Part shown: in pieces, positions 8,587 to 17,208 of the stretch
Layout of the letters: each line of letters starts with the position of its first letter
Position numbering within the stretch: position 1 is the stretch's first letter
Source: an uncultured Paracoccus sp.
GTDB lineage: Bacteria; Pseudomonadota; Alphaproteobacteria; Rhodobacterales; Rhodobacteraceae
DNA: 64,000 nt
Assembly (NCBI RefSeq): GCF_947496875.1
Contig: NZ_CANMEH010000007.1
Location: forward strand, 1 to 64,000
Direction of reading: 5' to 3'
The notes under the pieces: generated by a model
Told to the model about the DNA's origin: nothing
The model's database searches: none
What the model saw: only the letters and a program-made list of their open reading frames with translations
Made by a program: the position numbers and the translations under genes

Positions 8587-9839
8587 GAGGCTGGGCGAGA
8601 CGAGGAAGCGCTCTTGGGGCGCAGGTCCGGGCGGGTTTCGGCTGCGGCGGCCTTGATCGCGGCGATGCGCCGCTGCGAGCGGCCGTATTCCCCGCCAAGG
8701 CCGATGATACCACCCCAGAGCTCGGCGAGGATCATTCGCATCGGCATGGGGTTCCTGCGTCGCAGCCGCCCGCGCATCCGCCTGAGATGATAGTTGACCC
8801 ACCACAGAAGAAGCCGCCGGAACCGAACCCGCGTCGTCGGATCTGCCTCGACCGATTTCTGGATGAAGGCGGCGAAGCCGAGGCCCCATGTGTAGTACTG
8901 TCGCCGGAGCACCGCCCTCTCGCGACGATGCTCGTGGTACACTGCCACCTGCGGATCGTAGACGAGCATCGCCCCCGCCCGGAGCACGCGGTAGAAGATG
9001 TCGAGGTCGCCGCCGCCCGGCAATGGCCGTCCGGTGTCGAGCGCCTCGTCGAAGCCGCCCAGGTCCAGCACCAGCCGGCGCCGGACACTCATGTTGGCAC
9101 CGGCGCCAAAGCGCCCGGCCCCGAACGGGTAATGCGCGTCACCGAAGCGGTCAGGCCCGTAGCGGATCGGCCGGAAGCCCCGCCGGAACCCGCCCCCCCG
9201 TTCGAAAAGGATCTGCGCCTCCGTGTCGAGGAACATGGGCAGGACAAGACCCGTGACGCACCCCGCATCGGGGTTCTCGGCCCAGGCGCGGCGCAGCGCC
9301 CAGAGCCAGTTGCGGTCAACGACCACGTCATCGTCCAGAAAGGCGACGACCTCTCCCCTCGCCTCGCGCAGCGCGCGGTTGCGGGCGAAGTCGAGGCCGA
9401 CCAGCGGCTCCTGGACGTAGCGAACCCAGTCGCGCGCCACGCAAATCTCGTGCAGCCGCGGGTCCGTCGAGGCGTTGTCGATGACGAGCACCTCGGGTGC
9501 GTCCGGCGCCACGGCGCAATAGGGCTCCAGCGAGCGCAGAAGGCGGTCCACCCAGTCGTAGCGGTCCTTGGAGCAGATCGCGATACTGATCGAGGGCGCC
9601 GGACCGGGCGCCGGCGGCATCCGGGCACGCCACCGTTCGACGGCTGCAGCTTCGCGCACCTCGCTGCCCGCGAAGACCGAAGGGTCGATCCAGTCGATGC
9701 CGGGAGGCCGGTCGATCAGTTCGAAGCCGACGAGCCGGCCCTGATCACGCAGGATCAGGCCGATGCCGTTTTCGCGCTCGGCAAAGGGCAGGCGCGCGGG
9801 AAGATCGTCGATCTCCAGATCGCGCAGACCGAACCCCAT
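8583..9839 (-). CDS. Glycosyltransferase family 2 protein with N-terminal accessory module
   Basis: A 418-residue paralogue of the next gene in the operon. It carries the same N-terminal module (ENGIGLILRDQGRLVGFEL, about residues 23-41) and a GT-A domain from ~83 (SISIAICSKDRYDW). LDDD (~168-171) is the metal-binding motif, and GAGANMSVRRR and GGGDLDIFYRVLRAG form the acceptor region. The start at 9839 has a GGGGGAA ribosome-binding site; the frame is open further upstream but lacks family similarity there. It is first in a three-gene minus-strand operon and is divergent from the family-4 enzyme, with 141 bp between them that must hold both promoters. Confidence 0.9.
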   Translation of the reverse strand: MGFGLRDLEIDDLPARLPFAERENGIGLILRDQGRLVGFELIDRPPGIDWIDPSVFAGSEVREAAAVERWRARMPPAPGPAPSISIAICSKDRYDWVDRLLRSLEPYCAVAPDAPEVLVIDNASTDPRLHEICVARDWVRYVQEPLVGLDFARNRALREARGEVVAFLDDDVVVDRNWLWALRRAWAENPDAGCVTGLVLPMFLDTEAQILFERGGGFRRGFRPIRYGPDRFGDAHYPFGAGRFGAGANMSVRRRLVLDLGGFDEALDTGRPLPGGGDLDIFYRVLRAGAMLVYDPQVAVYHEHRRERAVLRRQYYTWGLGFAAFIQKSVEADPTTRVRFRRLLLWWVNYHLRRMRGRLRRRNPMPMRMILAELWGGIIGLGGEYGRSQRRIAAIKAAAAETRPDLRPKSASSSRPAS

Positions 9840-9980
9840 TCCATTTCCCCCACACGGCTGACACGATGGTGCTGGACGCCGTAGCAAGGGCAGGGAACGG
9901 AGCGCAGTGTCAAGGCTTTCTCCCGCAGCGATGTGGACGTCTCCGCACATTCCCGCGGGCGTCGCCTGCCGGGAGGTTCG

Positions 9981-11288
9981 GTGACACAAAGCACGCGCCT
10001 CGGCCGCATCGCGCTCTTCCCCTGGGGCGGCGTCGTGGAGGACTTCATCGCCCCGATCGGCCTCGATCGCGTCAGCTTTGCCGAAGAGATGTCCGGGGGC
10101 TGGCTGTTCGGCTATGTCGAGGCGCTGCGGCGACAGGGCATCGAAAGTGTCATCATCGCGCTGTCGCGGGACATCGGCCGGGTCGAACGGCGCGTGAACC
10201 CGCACACTGGCACCGAGACGGTCTTTCTCCCCATGCCTTCGATCTACGCGGCACTACGGCGCTGGCCCGGCGACACGGACGACCCGAACCGGCCGCGGTT
10301 CAGGGGCCGCAGAGTCCTGCAGGACGTGGTGCGCTATGCGGCGACGCCGGTTGCGAGCCTCGCGAAGCTTCTTCGGGCGACCGAGTGCCGGGCGATCCTG
10401 GTCCAGGAGTACGAAAACCCCCGCTTCGACAGGCTCGTCCAGCTTGGGCGCCGCCTTGGGATCCCCGTATATGCAAGCTTCCAGGGTGCGCCCCCGCCGA
10501 ACTCTGCGATCGAGAGGATCGTGCGGCGGCGGACCCTGCATGCGGCTGCCGGGCTGATCGTCGCCTCGGCGCCCGAGGCCACCCGGCTCAGGCGCGACTA
10601 CTCGATCCCGCCGGATCGGATCCACGCCATTCCCAACCCGCTCGACCTCGACCTCTGGTTCCCCGAGGCACGCGAGGCCCACCGCCGCGCCCTTGGCGTG
10701 CCTTCCGACGCCACCGTCGTCGTCTGCCACGGCCGGATCGAACTTCATCGCAAGGGCCTGGACCTGCTCGTCCGCGCGTGGCGCGACCTTGTTGCGCAGG
10801 CCGGGCCGCGCGACCTGCGCCTCCACCTCATCGGCTCGGGGCAGGATGACGAGCGGCTCGCATCGCTGCTTGCGGCCGAGCCGGTTCCGGGACTGCGGTG
10901 GGTGCGGCGATATGTGACCGATCGCAGCGAGATGCGAGGCGAACTCTCGGCGGCCGACATCTACGTCCTGCCGTCGCGTCACGAGGGCTCGCCGGTCGCT
11001 CCGCTGGAGGCCATGGCCTGCGCGCTCCCCGTCGTGGCGGCGGACGCGCCGGGCGTCGCCGAAATTCTTGGGCATGATGAGGCTTGGGGGGGGCTGGTCG
11101 TGGCGAGGGAAAATCCCGACGCTCTTCGGCATGGGCTGACCCGCCTGATCGACGACCCGGATCTGCGGGCCCGCCTGGCCGCGCAGGCGCGGCCGCGTGT
11201 GGAGAGCTTCGCCTCCCTCGATGCTGTCGGGCAGCGGCTGGCGGCTCTGCTGAACGCCGGCCGGTCAACCGTCCGGTCGATCGGCTGA
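9981..11288 (+). CDS. Glycosyltransferase family 4 protein
   Basis: A 435-residue GT-B fold enzyme. The C-terminal Rossmann domain has VVCHGRIELHRKGLDLLVRA (about residues 250-269), the canonical GR...KG phosphate-contact motif. Downstream lies the family-4 loop VLPSRHEGSPVAPLEAMACALPVVA with the E-x7-E arrangement that binds the nucleotide-sugar. The N-terminal half binds the acceptor. I chose the GTG at 9981 because GGGAGG sits 4 nt before it; an in-frame ATG at 9933 would add 16 unsupported residues. The 3' end overlaps the convergent neighbour by 24 nt. Role: one glycosyl transfer step in the local glycan. Confidence 0.9.
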   Translation: MTQSTRLGRIALFPWGGVVEDFIAPIGLDRVSFAEEMSGGWLFGYVEALRRQGIESVIIALSRDIGRVERRVNPHTGTETVFLPMPSIYAALRRWPGDTDDPNRPRFRGRRVLQDVVRYAATPVASLAKLLRATECRAILVQEYENPRFDRLVQLGRRLGIPVYASFQGAPPPNSAIERIVRRRTLHAAAGLIVASAPEATRLRRDYSIPPDRIHAIPNPLDLDLWFPEAREAHRRALGVPSDATVVVCHGRIELHRKGLDLLVRAWRDLVAQAGPRDLRLHLIGSGQDDERLASLLAAEPVPGLRWVRRYVTDRSEMRGELSAADIYVLPSRHEGSPVAPLEAMACALPVVAADAPGVAEILGHDEAWGGLVVARENPDALRHGLTRLIDDPDLRARLAAQARPRVESFASLDAVGQRLAALLNAGRSTVRSIG

Positions 11289-12314
11289 CGGGCTGCAGGC
11301 CTGATGAGGCGCCGCAGCGCGGGCTGCCGGGAACGGAGTTCGCCCTCGGGAGGCTGTTTCCATGCGTGCGCGCCTGCTCCTTCCCAGTGACGCGACGGGA
11401 TCGAGAAGCCACCGAACCGTGGCCTTTGCCGTTGCGCTGCTGTCAGCCCTCGCGGCCGCCCACAGCGCCCGGCGCCCGTTCGCAACATTGCCGGCGGCGA
11501 ATTCGCGCCTTGCGTAGTAGAGCGCGAGATAGGCCCGCCCCCGATCGACGTGATCGGGATAGCGGGTCCGGTAAGGCTGGGTCACGACGCAATGCGAGCG
11601 GAGCATTCGTGCCACGTTGCTCGACATGGACGTGCTGCTGGCGCGATAGCCGGTCAGCGGCAGAGGCACGGCAGCGAACGCATTCTGCTCGGCAATTGCA
11701 AGGTAGAGCTTGAGGTCTTCGCACCCCTCGGCGCCCTGCGCCCGCAGGCCCGGATCGTAGCCCCCCGCCAACACCGCGGCGGCCTTGCGCAGGAGCGGCG
11801 AGCTTCCGTTGGCGATGAAATTGTGCAGCAGAAGGTCCGGCAGGACAGATCCCTGATAGGCGCGGCGCTCGGCCGCGCGCCAGTCGGTCACCTCGCCGCT
11901 CTCGTCGACAGGGACCGAAAACGTGTAGACGAGCCCGCAGGTGTCCCCTGCCTCTCTCAGCGCCTGCATCTGCCGCTGGATCTTCTCCGGATGCCAAAGG
12001 TCGTCGGCGTCGAGCGGCGCGATGAAGGCGGCGGTCGTCGCTGCGATGCCGCGATTGCGGGCCGCGGCGACGCCGCCTTGCTTCTGCGAGATCAGGCGAA
12101 CCCTTGGATCCTCGTTCGCATGCGCGGCGGCGATGTGCGCCGTCTGGTCGGTCGATCCGTCATCGACAACGATGATCTCGAGCCGGTCGTAACTCTGGCC
12201 ACGGGCGCTGTGCAGGGCCGCGTCGAGCGTCGAGGCCGCGTTGTGAGCGGGGATGATCACTGCCACCAGCCGGCTCGGATCGGGCGCATGATGCCTCTCC
12301 ACCGCAAGCCCCAC
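11265..12314 (-). CDS. Glycosyltransferase family 2 protein
   Basis: A 349-residue GT-A enzyme. VAVIIPAHNAASTLDAAL (about residues 17-34) begins the domain, VVDDGSTDQT follows, and PLDADDLWHPEK (~99-110) holds the metal-binding DADD. The C-terminal ~100 residues are Arg/Ala-rich and not conserved. The start is probably a GTG (12314 or the in-frame one at 12302); no strong ribosome-binding site settles it. Its tail overlaps the convergent family-4 gene, which suggests that the C-terminal extension may be recent. It is divergent from the next glycosyltransferase across 248 bp without a gene. Confidence 0.87.
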   Translation of the reverse strand: MGLAVERHHAPDPSRLVAVIIPAHNAASTLDAALHSARGQSYDRLEIIVVDDGSTDQTAHIAAAHANEDPRVRLISQKQGGVAAARNRGIAATTAAFIAPLDADDLWHPEKIQRQMQALREAGDTCGLVYTFSVPVDESGEVTDWRAAERRAYQGSVLPDLLLHNFIANGSSPLLRKAAAVLAGGYDPGLRAQGAEGCEDLKLYLAIAEQNAFAAVPLPLTGYRASSTSMSSNVARMLRSHCVVTQPYRTRYPDHVDRGRAYLALYYARREFAAGNVANGRRALWAAARADSSATAKATVRWLLDPVASLGRSRRARMETASRGRTPFPAARAAAPHQACSPSADRPDG

Positions 12315-12562
12315 CCGTTATGGCACAAGCCACGCATAGCTGCGCCCTGGTTCGGTCACAACTTGTGCTTTTCGGCGGTTGAGCCGGAGACCGGTGATGA
12401 TACCCTTCGGGTGCTCGCCTGTCAGCGATCGGCCGCTCGCCCCAGCTTCCAGGAGGCCCAAGGCGCGGCCGAACGCACGGGGAGCGATGGCCGTTTCCAC
12501 GCAATTGTGCCAGCGTCCGCATCGCAGCCCCTACGCTTTCACACCTTGCCCGATCCCCAACC

Positions 12563-13540
12563 ATGCTGAGCAAAAACCGCATGCCGAGCCTGGACATCGT
12601 CATCTGTACCTACAATCGCGCCGCCGACCTCGACCGGTGCCTCGACGCGCTCGCGCGGCAGGAGACGGCCGCCGGCAACTGGCGGGTCACCGTCATCGAC
12701 AACAACTGCACCGACCGGACGGCTGAGGTGGTGGCAGCCCATGCGCGACGGGGACGCATCCCGCACCTGACGCGGAGAGTGGAACGGCGGCAAGGCCTGA
12801 CCCCCGCTCGCCAGGCGGGCGTGCGCGACAGCCGGGCCGACTGGATCGCCTTCGTGGACGACGACTGTCTGGTCGGCTCGACATGGATCGCCGCGGCTCT
12901 CGAGTTTGCGGCGTCGAGGCCGGATGCCGGCGGCTTCGGAGGACGGGTGCGCCCGGACTGGGGCCGCAGCCCGCCGGACTATCTCGCCCGGCACGCATGG
13001 CTGTTCGCGGCGCAGGATCATGGCGATCAGGTGCGTCGCGTCGAGAGCCTGGTCGGCGCAGGCATCGTGCTGAACCGGCGGGCGCTCGGCGACACGGGCT
13101 GGACCGCGGAGCCCTATCTGGCGGACCGGACCGGGTTGGGCCATGTCTCTGGCGGTGACGTCGAGATTTGCTTGCGCGTCACAGCCGCCGGACGCCCGCT
13201 GTGGTACGTCCCGACCATGCACATCGACCACATGATCGCCCGCGAGCGGCAGCGCATGGGGGACCTTGTGCGACTGGCGCGCGGGCTGGGCGCGGGGGCA
13301 GAACTGGTGAGCCTCATGGGGTCGCCCGATCCCGCAAGCTGGCCTCAGCAGACCGGCGCGATCCTGCGCCGGGAGGTCCGGGTGCATCTCGCCTCGACCT
13401 CCTACGTCCTCCGCGGCCGCTACCCTTGGCAGGACTGGTTGATCCGGATGGCCTTCCTGTCCGGTCAGCGCGCGCAGCACCGCTCCCTCACGCACGACGC
13501 AAGGACCCGCGACCGGCTCGGCGGCGTCGGCGCCCGATGA
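12563..13540 (+). CDS. Glycosyltransferase family 2 protein
   Basis: A 325-residue GT-A enzyme. SLDIVICTYNRAADLDRCLDA opens the domain at residue ~9, VIDNNCTDRT gives the nucleotide-contact region, and FVDDD (~92-96) is the metal-binding motif. GAGIVLNRRAL and GGDVEICLRV match the acceptor and catalytic-base region. The start could also be the internal ATG at 12581 (MPSLDIV). No clear Shine-Dalgarno precedes either. It is the last intact gene of the glycan cluster; downstream DNA is decayed. Confidence 0.88.
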   Translation: MLSKNRMPSLDIVICTYNRAADLDRCLDALARQETAAGNWRVTVIDNNCTDRTAEVVAAHARRGRIPHLTRRVERRQGLTPARQAGVRDSRADWIAFVDDDCLVGSTWIAAALEFAASRPDAGGFGGRVRPDWGRSPPDYLARHAWLFAAQDHGDQVRRVESLVGAGIVLNRRALGDTGWTAEPYLADRTGLGHVSGGDVEICLRVTAAGRPLWYVPTMHIDHMIARERQRMGDLVRLARGLGAGAELVSLMGSPDPASWPQQTGAILRREVRVHLASTSYVLRGRYPWQDWLIRMAFLSGQRAQHRSLTHDARTRDRLGGVGAR

Positions 13541-14301
13541 TGCAGCGCTAGGCGGGCGGCTCCGGGTGACGGACGAGGTCTCTGGCGCTGGGCATACCAA
13601 GCGCCAGCCGAGGCAAGGATTCCATCGAATCCCGCATGCACGGACGCCCGGCCGAGTTCACGCTATACTCGTCGCGGCGTCGGCGACCAGAATGGGCGGG
13701 TCGCCCGGTCAGGGTGCGGCGACGACGAACGGGACAGGACGCGCAGCGAGCGCGCAGCAGCCGCGCAGCAGAAGCCCCAGCGACGCCCCCTCGCCCGTGC
13801 CCCTAGGATTGCACCGGACCAGTTCGGCTTCGTCGGTCCCTTCGACCTGCGAACCTTCGCCCCCGGTGACAACGTTCAGCCCGGGGCTCTCGACCCGTCA
13901 AGCACCTCGACCTCAACTTCGGCCGTCGGCACCAAATCGAATGAATCCGCAGCACCAACGATCATGTCGCGACCTGCATCGTAGTCGGCCGCCGGCCTGA
14001 AGCTGAGGGTTTTCGGTGGCCGATCAATGTCGAAAAGGTTAGCGCTCCGCCCTCAATGGAGTAGGTGACGTCATCGCTTGTCGGAGTCGCTAGTTCCTAC
14101 GCTGCCCACCACGCCAGTGTTGTTTTTCCTGGAAGTATGGGCCGCGTCGTCTGCGAGTACCGGTTCCAAAGGGCCAGCAGTGTCGCCGACGAGGTCCACG
14201 AAGTTCGCCTGGATCTGCGCTGAAGCCGGGTCATCCAGGCACTGGGGCGCGCAGATATAGGCATTTCTCACCAGTCGATCTCGCGAGTGGCGAAGAATTG
14301 A
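13541..14301. other. Decayed DNA without an intact gene
   Basis: Frames here are open only by chance of composition and show no family. On the minus strand the frame of the methylase remnant continues, after its last recognisable residues, down to a stop at 14071, but the sequence there (14071-14301) no longer resembles the family. Around 13860-13990 two minus-strand frames give plausible short peptides joined only through frame changes. This fits an eroded gene that I could not identify. Confidence 0.4.
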
Positions 14302-14613
14302 CCGCTCGCCGTTCATCAGGCGGCCGACATCGGCGTAGTTGGTGCTGTCGCCGCATAGTAGGCGGTGCTCGCCGAGGAGTCACAGGTCGCCCGCCCGGCA
14401 GGCCGAATTGCGCGGCGGCTCAGGGATAGTCACCGGCGGCACGCTGGCACAACCGCCGTCCTCGCCATCGCCTTCCGGCACATAGGCCAGCAGCTTCTCC
14501 AACTCGCCGTCGGAGAAGCCGAGGAGCGACAGGTCGAAATCCGCGGCGAATAGGCCGTTCAGTTCCGCATACAGCAGGGCTTCGTCCCACGCACCGAGTT
14601 CCGAGAGCGTGTT
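14302..14613 (-). pseudogene. Remnant of a phage-type ParB-domain DNA methyltransferase gene
   Basis: About 100 codons read like the linker and start of the catalytic part of ParB-N/DNA-methylase fusions found in prophages and mobile elements. LSELGAWDEALLYAEL is followed by DFDLSLLGFSDGELEKLLA, a Pro-rich linker, then AGDL(stop)LLGEHRLLCGDST. In intact relatives a Trp sits where TGA now lies (14380-14382), giving the usual D-L-W-L-L-G-x-H-R motif ahead of the methylase. After NGER (14302) the similarity is lost, and upstream it runs straight into the hydrolase remnant. So both ends are broken and the core has a nonsense change. Confidence 0.7.
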
Positions 14614-15463
14614 TGCCGCAGGAACAGGGCGGTCTTGTGACCCGCGTGCCGGGCCCTCAGCCGCACCACGTTCGGCGCCTCGTACCGGGCGACGTGCCGC
14701 AGGTCCGCTTCGAACAGGGGTCATGGATCAGCCACACCCGGGCCGCGGCGCGGGATTCTATGGCCCCGTCGGCGAAGTCGCCGGTCCAGTCGGCGCGCCG
14801 CCCGGCGGGAAAGCGTCTTTCCCACGGGACCAGCGTTTCGCTGAGGGTCGACTGCGGCGAAAATGCCACGACATGGCACCCCGGCGCCAGGCTCGCGAAG
14901 GCCGTCGCGGCATAGGCGCCCATCGAGGTGCCGATCATCGTCACCGCGTCGAATTTCCGGAACAGGCCTTCGTGGGACAGGTGTCGAAGATAGCCGATCA
15001 GGTCGTCGTCGCGGAACCAGTTTGGCCTGAACGCCATCACCCCCAGGTACGACCAGCCATTCTCGCGAATGAACCCGTAGCCCCAGCTGTCACGGTCAAC
15101 CGCATCGTCGCGCACCGAGGACCGGTTGTCGAAGCTGACCACCAGATGCCGGTCGGACCGCTGGACGAAGTGCACGGCATGGTCGCCGAAGGACTGGTAG
15201 AAGCCGCGGCGGAAATCGCCGCCCCGCAGATCGGTCAGCCAGGCTGGCGCTGCCACGACCCCGGACGGCGGCGGCGCGACGGGATCACCCTGCAGCTCGT
15301 CGTCCGTGCTGCCTGAGTCGGGCGACACCGGCAGGAGCGCGGAAGCGCCCGGCGATGGTTCGGCCAGCCCGCACCCGGCAAGCGGCTCGGCCAGAAACTC
15401 TGCGCGATGCTCGTCAGTCGTTCCCGGCACGTGTCCAACCGCCTCCGCGTCGGGACGGACCAC
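14614..15463 (-). pseudogene. Frameshifted alpha/beta-hydrolase-like gene
   Basis: The frame from 15463 encodes a protein whose second half is clearly conserved-looking: LVVSFDNRSSVR, GWSYLGVMAFRPNWFRDD, then the nucleophile-elbow-like MIGTSMGAYAATAFA and VVAFSPQSTL. It resembles alpha/beta-hydrolase-fold proteins common in Rhodobacterales and sometimes mislabelled as PAPS reductases. At the G run 14717-14720 one base seems missing: the original frame goes on to a random end, while the next frame continues sensibly (LFEADLRHVARYEAPNVVRL ... GHKTALFLRQT). That continuation is cut at about 14605-14613, where the methylase remnant starts. The N-terminal ~60 residues are low complexity and the true start is uncertain. 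Confidence 0.65.
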
Positions 15464-15620
15464 CCTTGCGCGGTCCGTTCCGAACCTCCTGCACGCGCCA
15501 CCGCATGGACGGACACCGGTTCATGAACTGGACCTTCCGTCAGCGCCGGCACAACATCCGACAGGGCTGCGCCCCGTCGATGTCCTACGCGACAGGTCGT
15601 TGACGGCGGGTTAACGCCCG

Positions 15621-16355
15621 CTAGGTGCGATCGTCCTCGTCGTCACCCTTGGGCAGCTTGAAGAAGCTGTCGGCGTCAACCGCAGGTTCACGGTCGGGCT
15701 TCCGTTCGTCACGCAGGGTGAAGTTCTCCAGCCCCGCGATCGACGACGGCAGGCGCGGCTCGTCGGTCATCCCCAGGCTGCTTTCGGTCGAGACCAGCTT
15801 GCGGCGTTCGTCGTCGGACATCACCTCGGCCGATTTCGTCTTGGCCGCCTTCTGCACGGCCGCATCCAGTTCGGTCTGCCGACACAGACCGAGGGCGACG
15901 GGGTCGATCGGCTGGATGTTCTGGATGTTCCAGTGGCTGCGGTCACGGATCGAGGCAATGGTCGGCTTGGTCGTGCCGATCAGCTTGCTGATCTGCGAAT
16001 CGGCCAGTTCGGGGTGGAACCTGACCAGCCACAGGATCGCGGCAGGACGGTCCTGACGCTTGGACAGCGGCGTATATCGTGGACCGCGGCGCTTTTCCTC
16101 GCCCTCGGCCGCCGGGTTGTGCTTGAGCTTCAGCCGGTAGGCAGGATCGGCCTGCCCCTTTTCGATCTCGGCGGGGTCCAGCTGGTTCGACGCCACCGGG
16201 TCGAATCCCTTCACCCCTGCGGCCACGTCGCCGTCGGCGATCCCCTGCACTTCCAGCTCGTGCAGGCCGCAGAAATCGCCGATCTGCTTGAAGCTCAGCG
16301 TGGTGTTGTCAACCAGCCAGACAGCGGTCGCCTTGGCCATCAATGGCTTGTTCAT
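15621..16355 (-). CDS. trcR: DUF1013 protein, TrcR-type cell-cycle transcriptional regulator
   Basis: A 244-residue protein of the alphaproteobacterial DUF1013 family, named TrcR after the Caulobacter cell-cycle regulator. The N-terminus (MAKATAVWLVDNTTLSFKQI) begins a helix-turn-helix-like region. ILWLVRFHPELADSQISKLI followed by GTTKPTIASIRDRSHWN (about residues 115-150) forms a second DNA-binding-like helix pair. The C-terminus is acidic. The ATG at 16355 has GGAG 5 nt upstream; the frame extends 70 codons further but without family similarity. It is single and divergent from the RNase T2 gene. Confidence 0.88.
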   Translation of the reverse strand: MNKPLMAKATAVWLVDNTTLSFKQIGDFCGLHELEVQGIADGDVAAGVKGFDPVASNQLDPAEIEKGQADPAYRLKLKHNPAAEGEEKRRGPRYTPLSKRQDRPAAILWLVRFHPELADSQISKLIGTTKPTIASIRDRSHWNIQNIQPIDPVALGLCRQTELDAAVQKAAKTKSAEVMSDDERRKLVSTESSLGMTDEPRLPSSIAGLENFTLRDERKPDREPAVDADSFFKLPKGDDEDDRT

Positions 16356-16516
16356 CGGTGCTCCTTCGCAAACGTATTCGGTCCGGGGAAACCGGGGCGG
16401 CCCGACGTTCCAGCCCTGGCCATTCCTCAATTTCGGGGATTGGCGGGTGTTATATCCGTGCCGGGCAGACGATTGAAGCCCTTTTTCGGCCCCGATGCGG
16501 CGGCTAGGGTCGGCGA

Positions 16517-17155
16517 ATGAAGCTGATCCCGATTGCCGCCGTCCTGGCGCTGACCGCAACCGCACCGGCGGCCGCCGACACCGACGTCCCCGGACGGTTC
16601 GATTATTACGTCCTGGCGATCAGCTGGTCCCCCACCTGGTGCGCCATGGAAGGCAACGCCCGGCAGGCCCCGCAATGCGACCCGGACCGGCGCACCGGCT
16701 TTGTGGTCCACGGGCTGTGGCCCCAATACGAACGGGGCTGGCCCGACCATTGCGACAGTGCCGTGCGCGACCCGTCACGTCGGGAAAGCCGCGCCATGGC
16801 GGACATCATGGGATCGGCAGGGCTGGCGTGGTACCAGTGGCAGAAGCACGGGCGCTGTTCGGGCCTGTCAGCTGCCGGATACTACCAGGCGATTCGCGAC
16901 GCCGCCGCCACCGTCACGATCCCGCCGCTGTTCGGGATGCTGCCGCGTGACGTGACCCTGCCCGCCGCGGTCATCGAGGAGGCGTTCATCGAGACGAACC
17001 CCGACCTCGCGGCGGACGGAATCACCGTCACCTGCGACGGGCGCCGTCTGGACGAGGTGCGAATCTGCCTGACGCGCAACCTGCAGCCCCGCGACTGCGC
17101 ACCGGATATCCGTCGCGACTGTCGCGGCGCGATGCTGATGGAGGCGCCCGGCTGA
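16517..17155 (+). CDS. Secreted ribonuclease T2 family protein
   Basis: A 212-residue periplasmic or secreted endoribonuclease. A signal peptide (about residues 1-20, ending APAAA) is followed by the two catalytic T2 motifs: CAS I GFVVHGLWPQY (~61-71) and CAS II WYQWQKHGRC (~105-114), supplying the His residues and the Lys. Paired Cys residues are spread along the chain, as expected for disulfide-stabilised T2 enzymes. RNase T2 cleaves single-stranded RNA through 2',3'-cyclic phosphates, probably for phosphate and nucleoside scavenging. It is divergent from trcR across 161 bp. Confidence 0.93.
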   Translation: MKLIPIAAVLALTATAPAAADTDVPGRFDYYVLAISWSPTWCAMEGNARQAPQCDPDRRTGFVVHGLWPQYERGWPDHCDSAVRDPSRRESRAMADIMGSAGLAWYQWQKHGRCSGLSAAGYYQAIRDAAATVTIPPLFGMLPRDVTLPAAVIEEAFIETNPDLAADGITVTCDGRRLDEVRICLTRNLQPRDCAPDIRRDCRGAMLMEAPG

Positions 17156-17208
17156 CCGGTGCGGCGGGCCGCCCGCAGCGCCTCCGCCCCGGGGCCGGTT
17201 CCGCCGGA

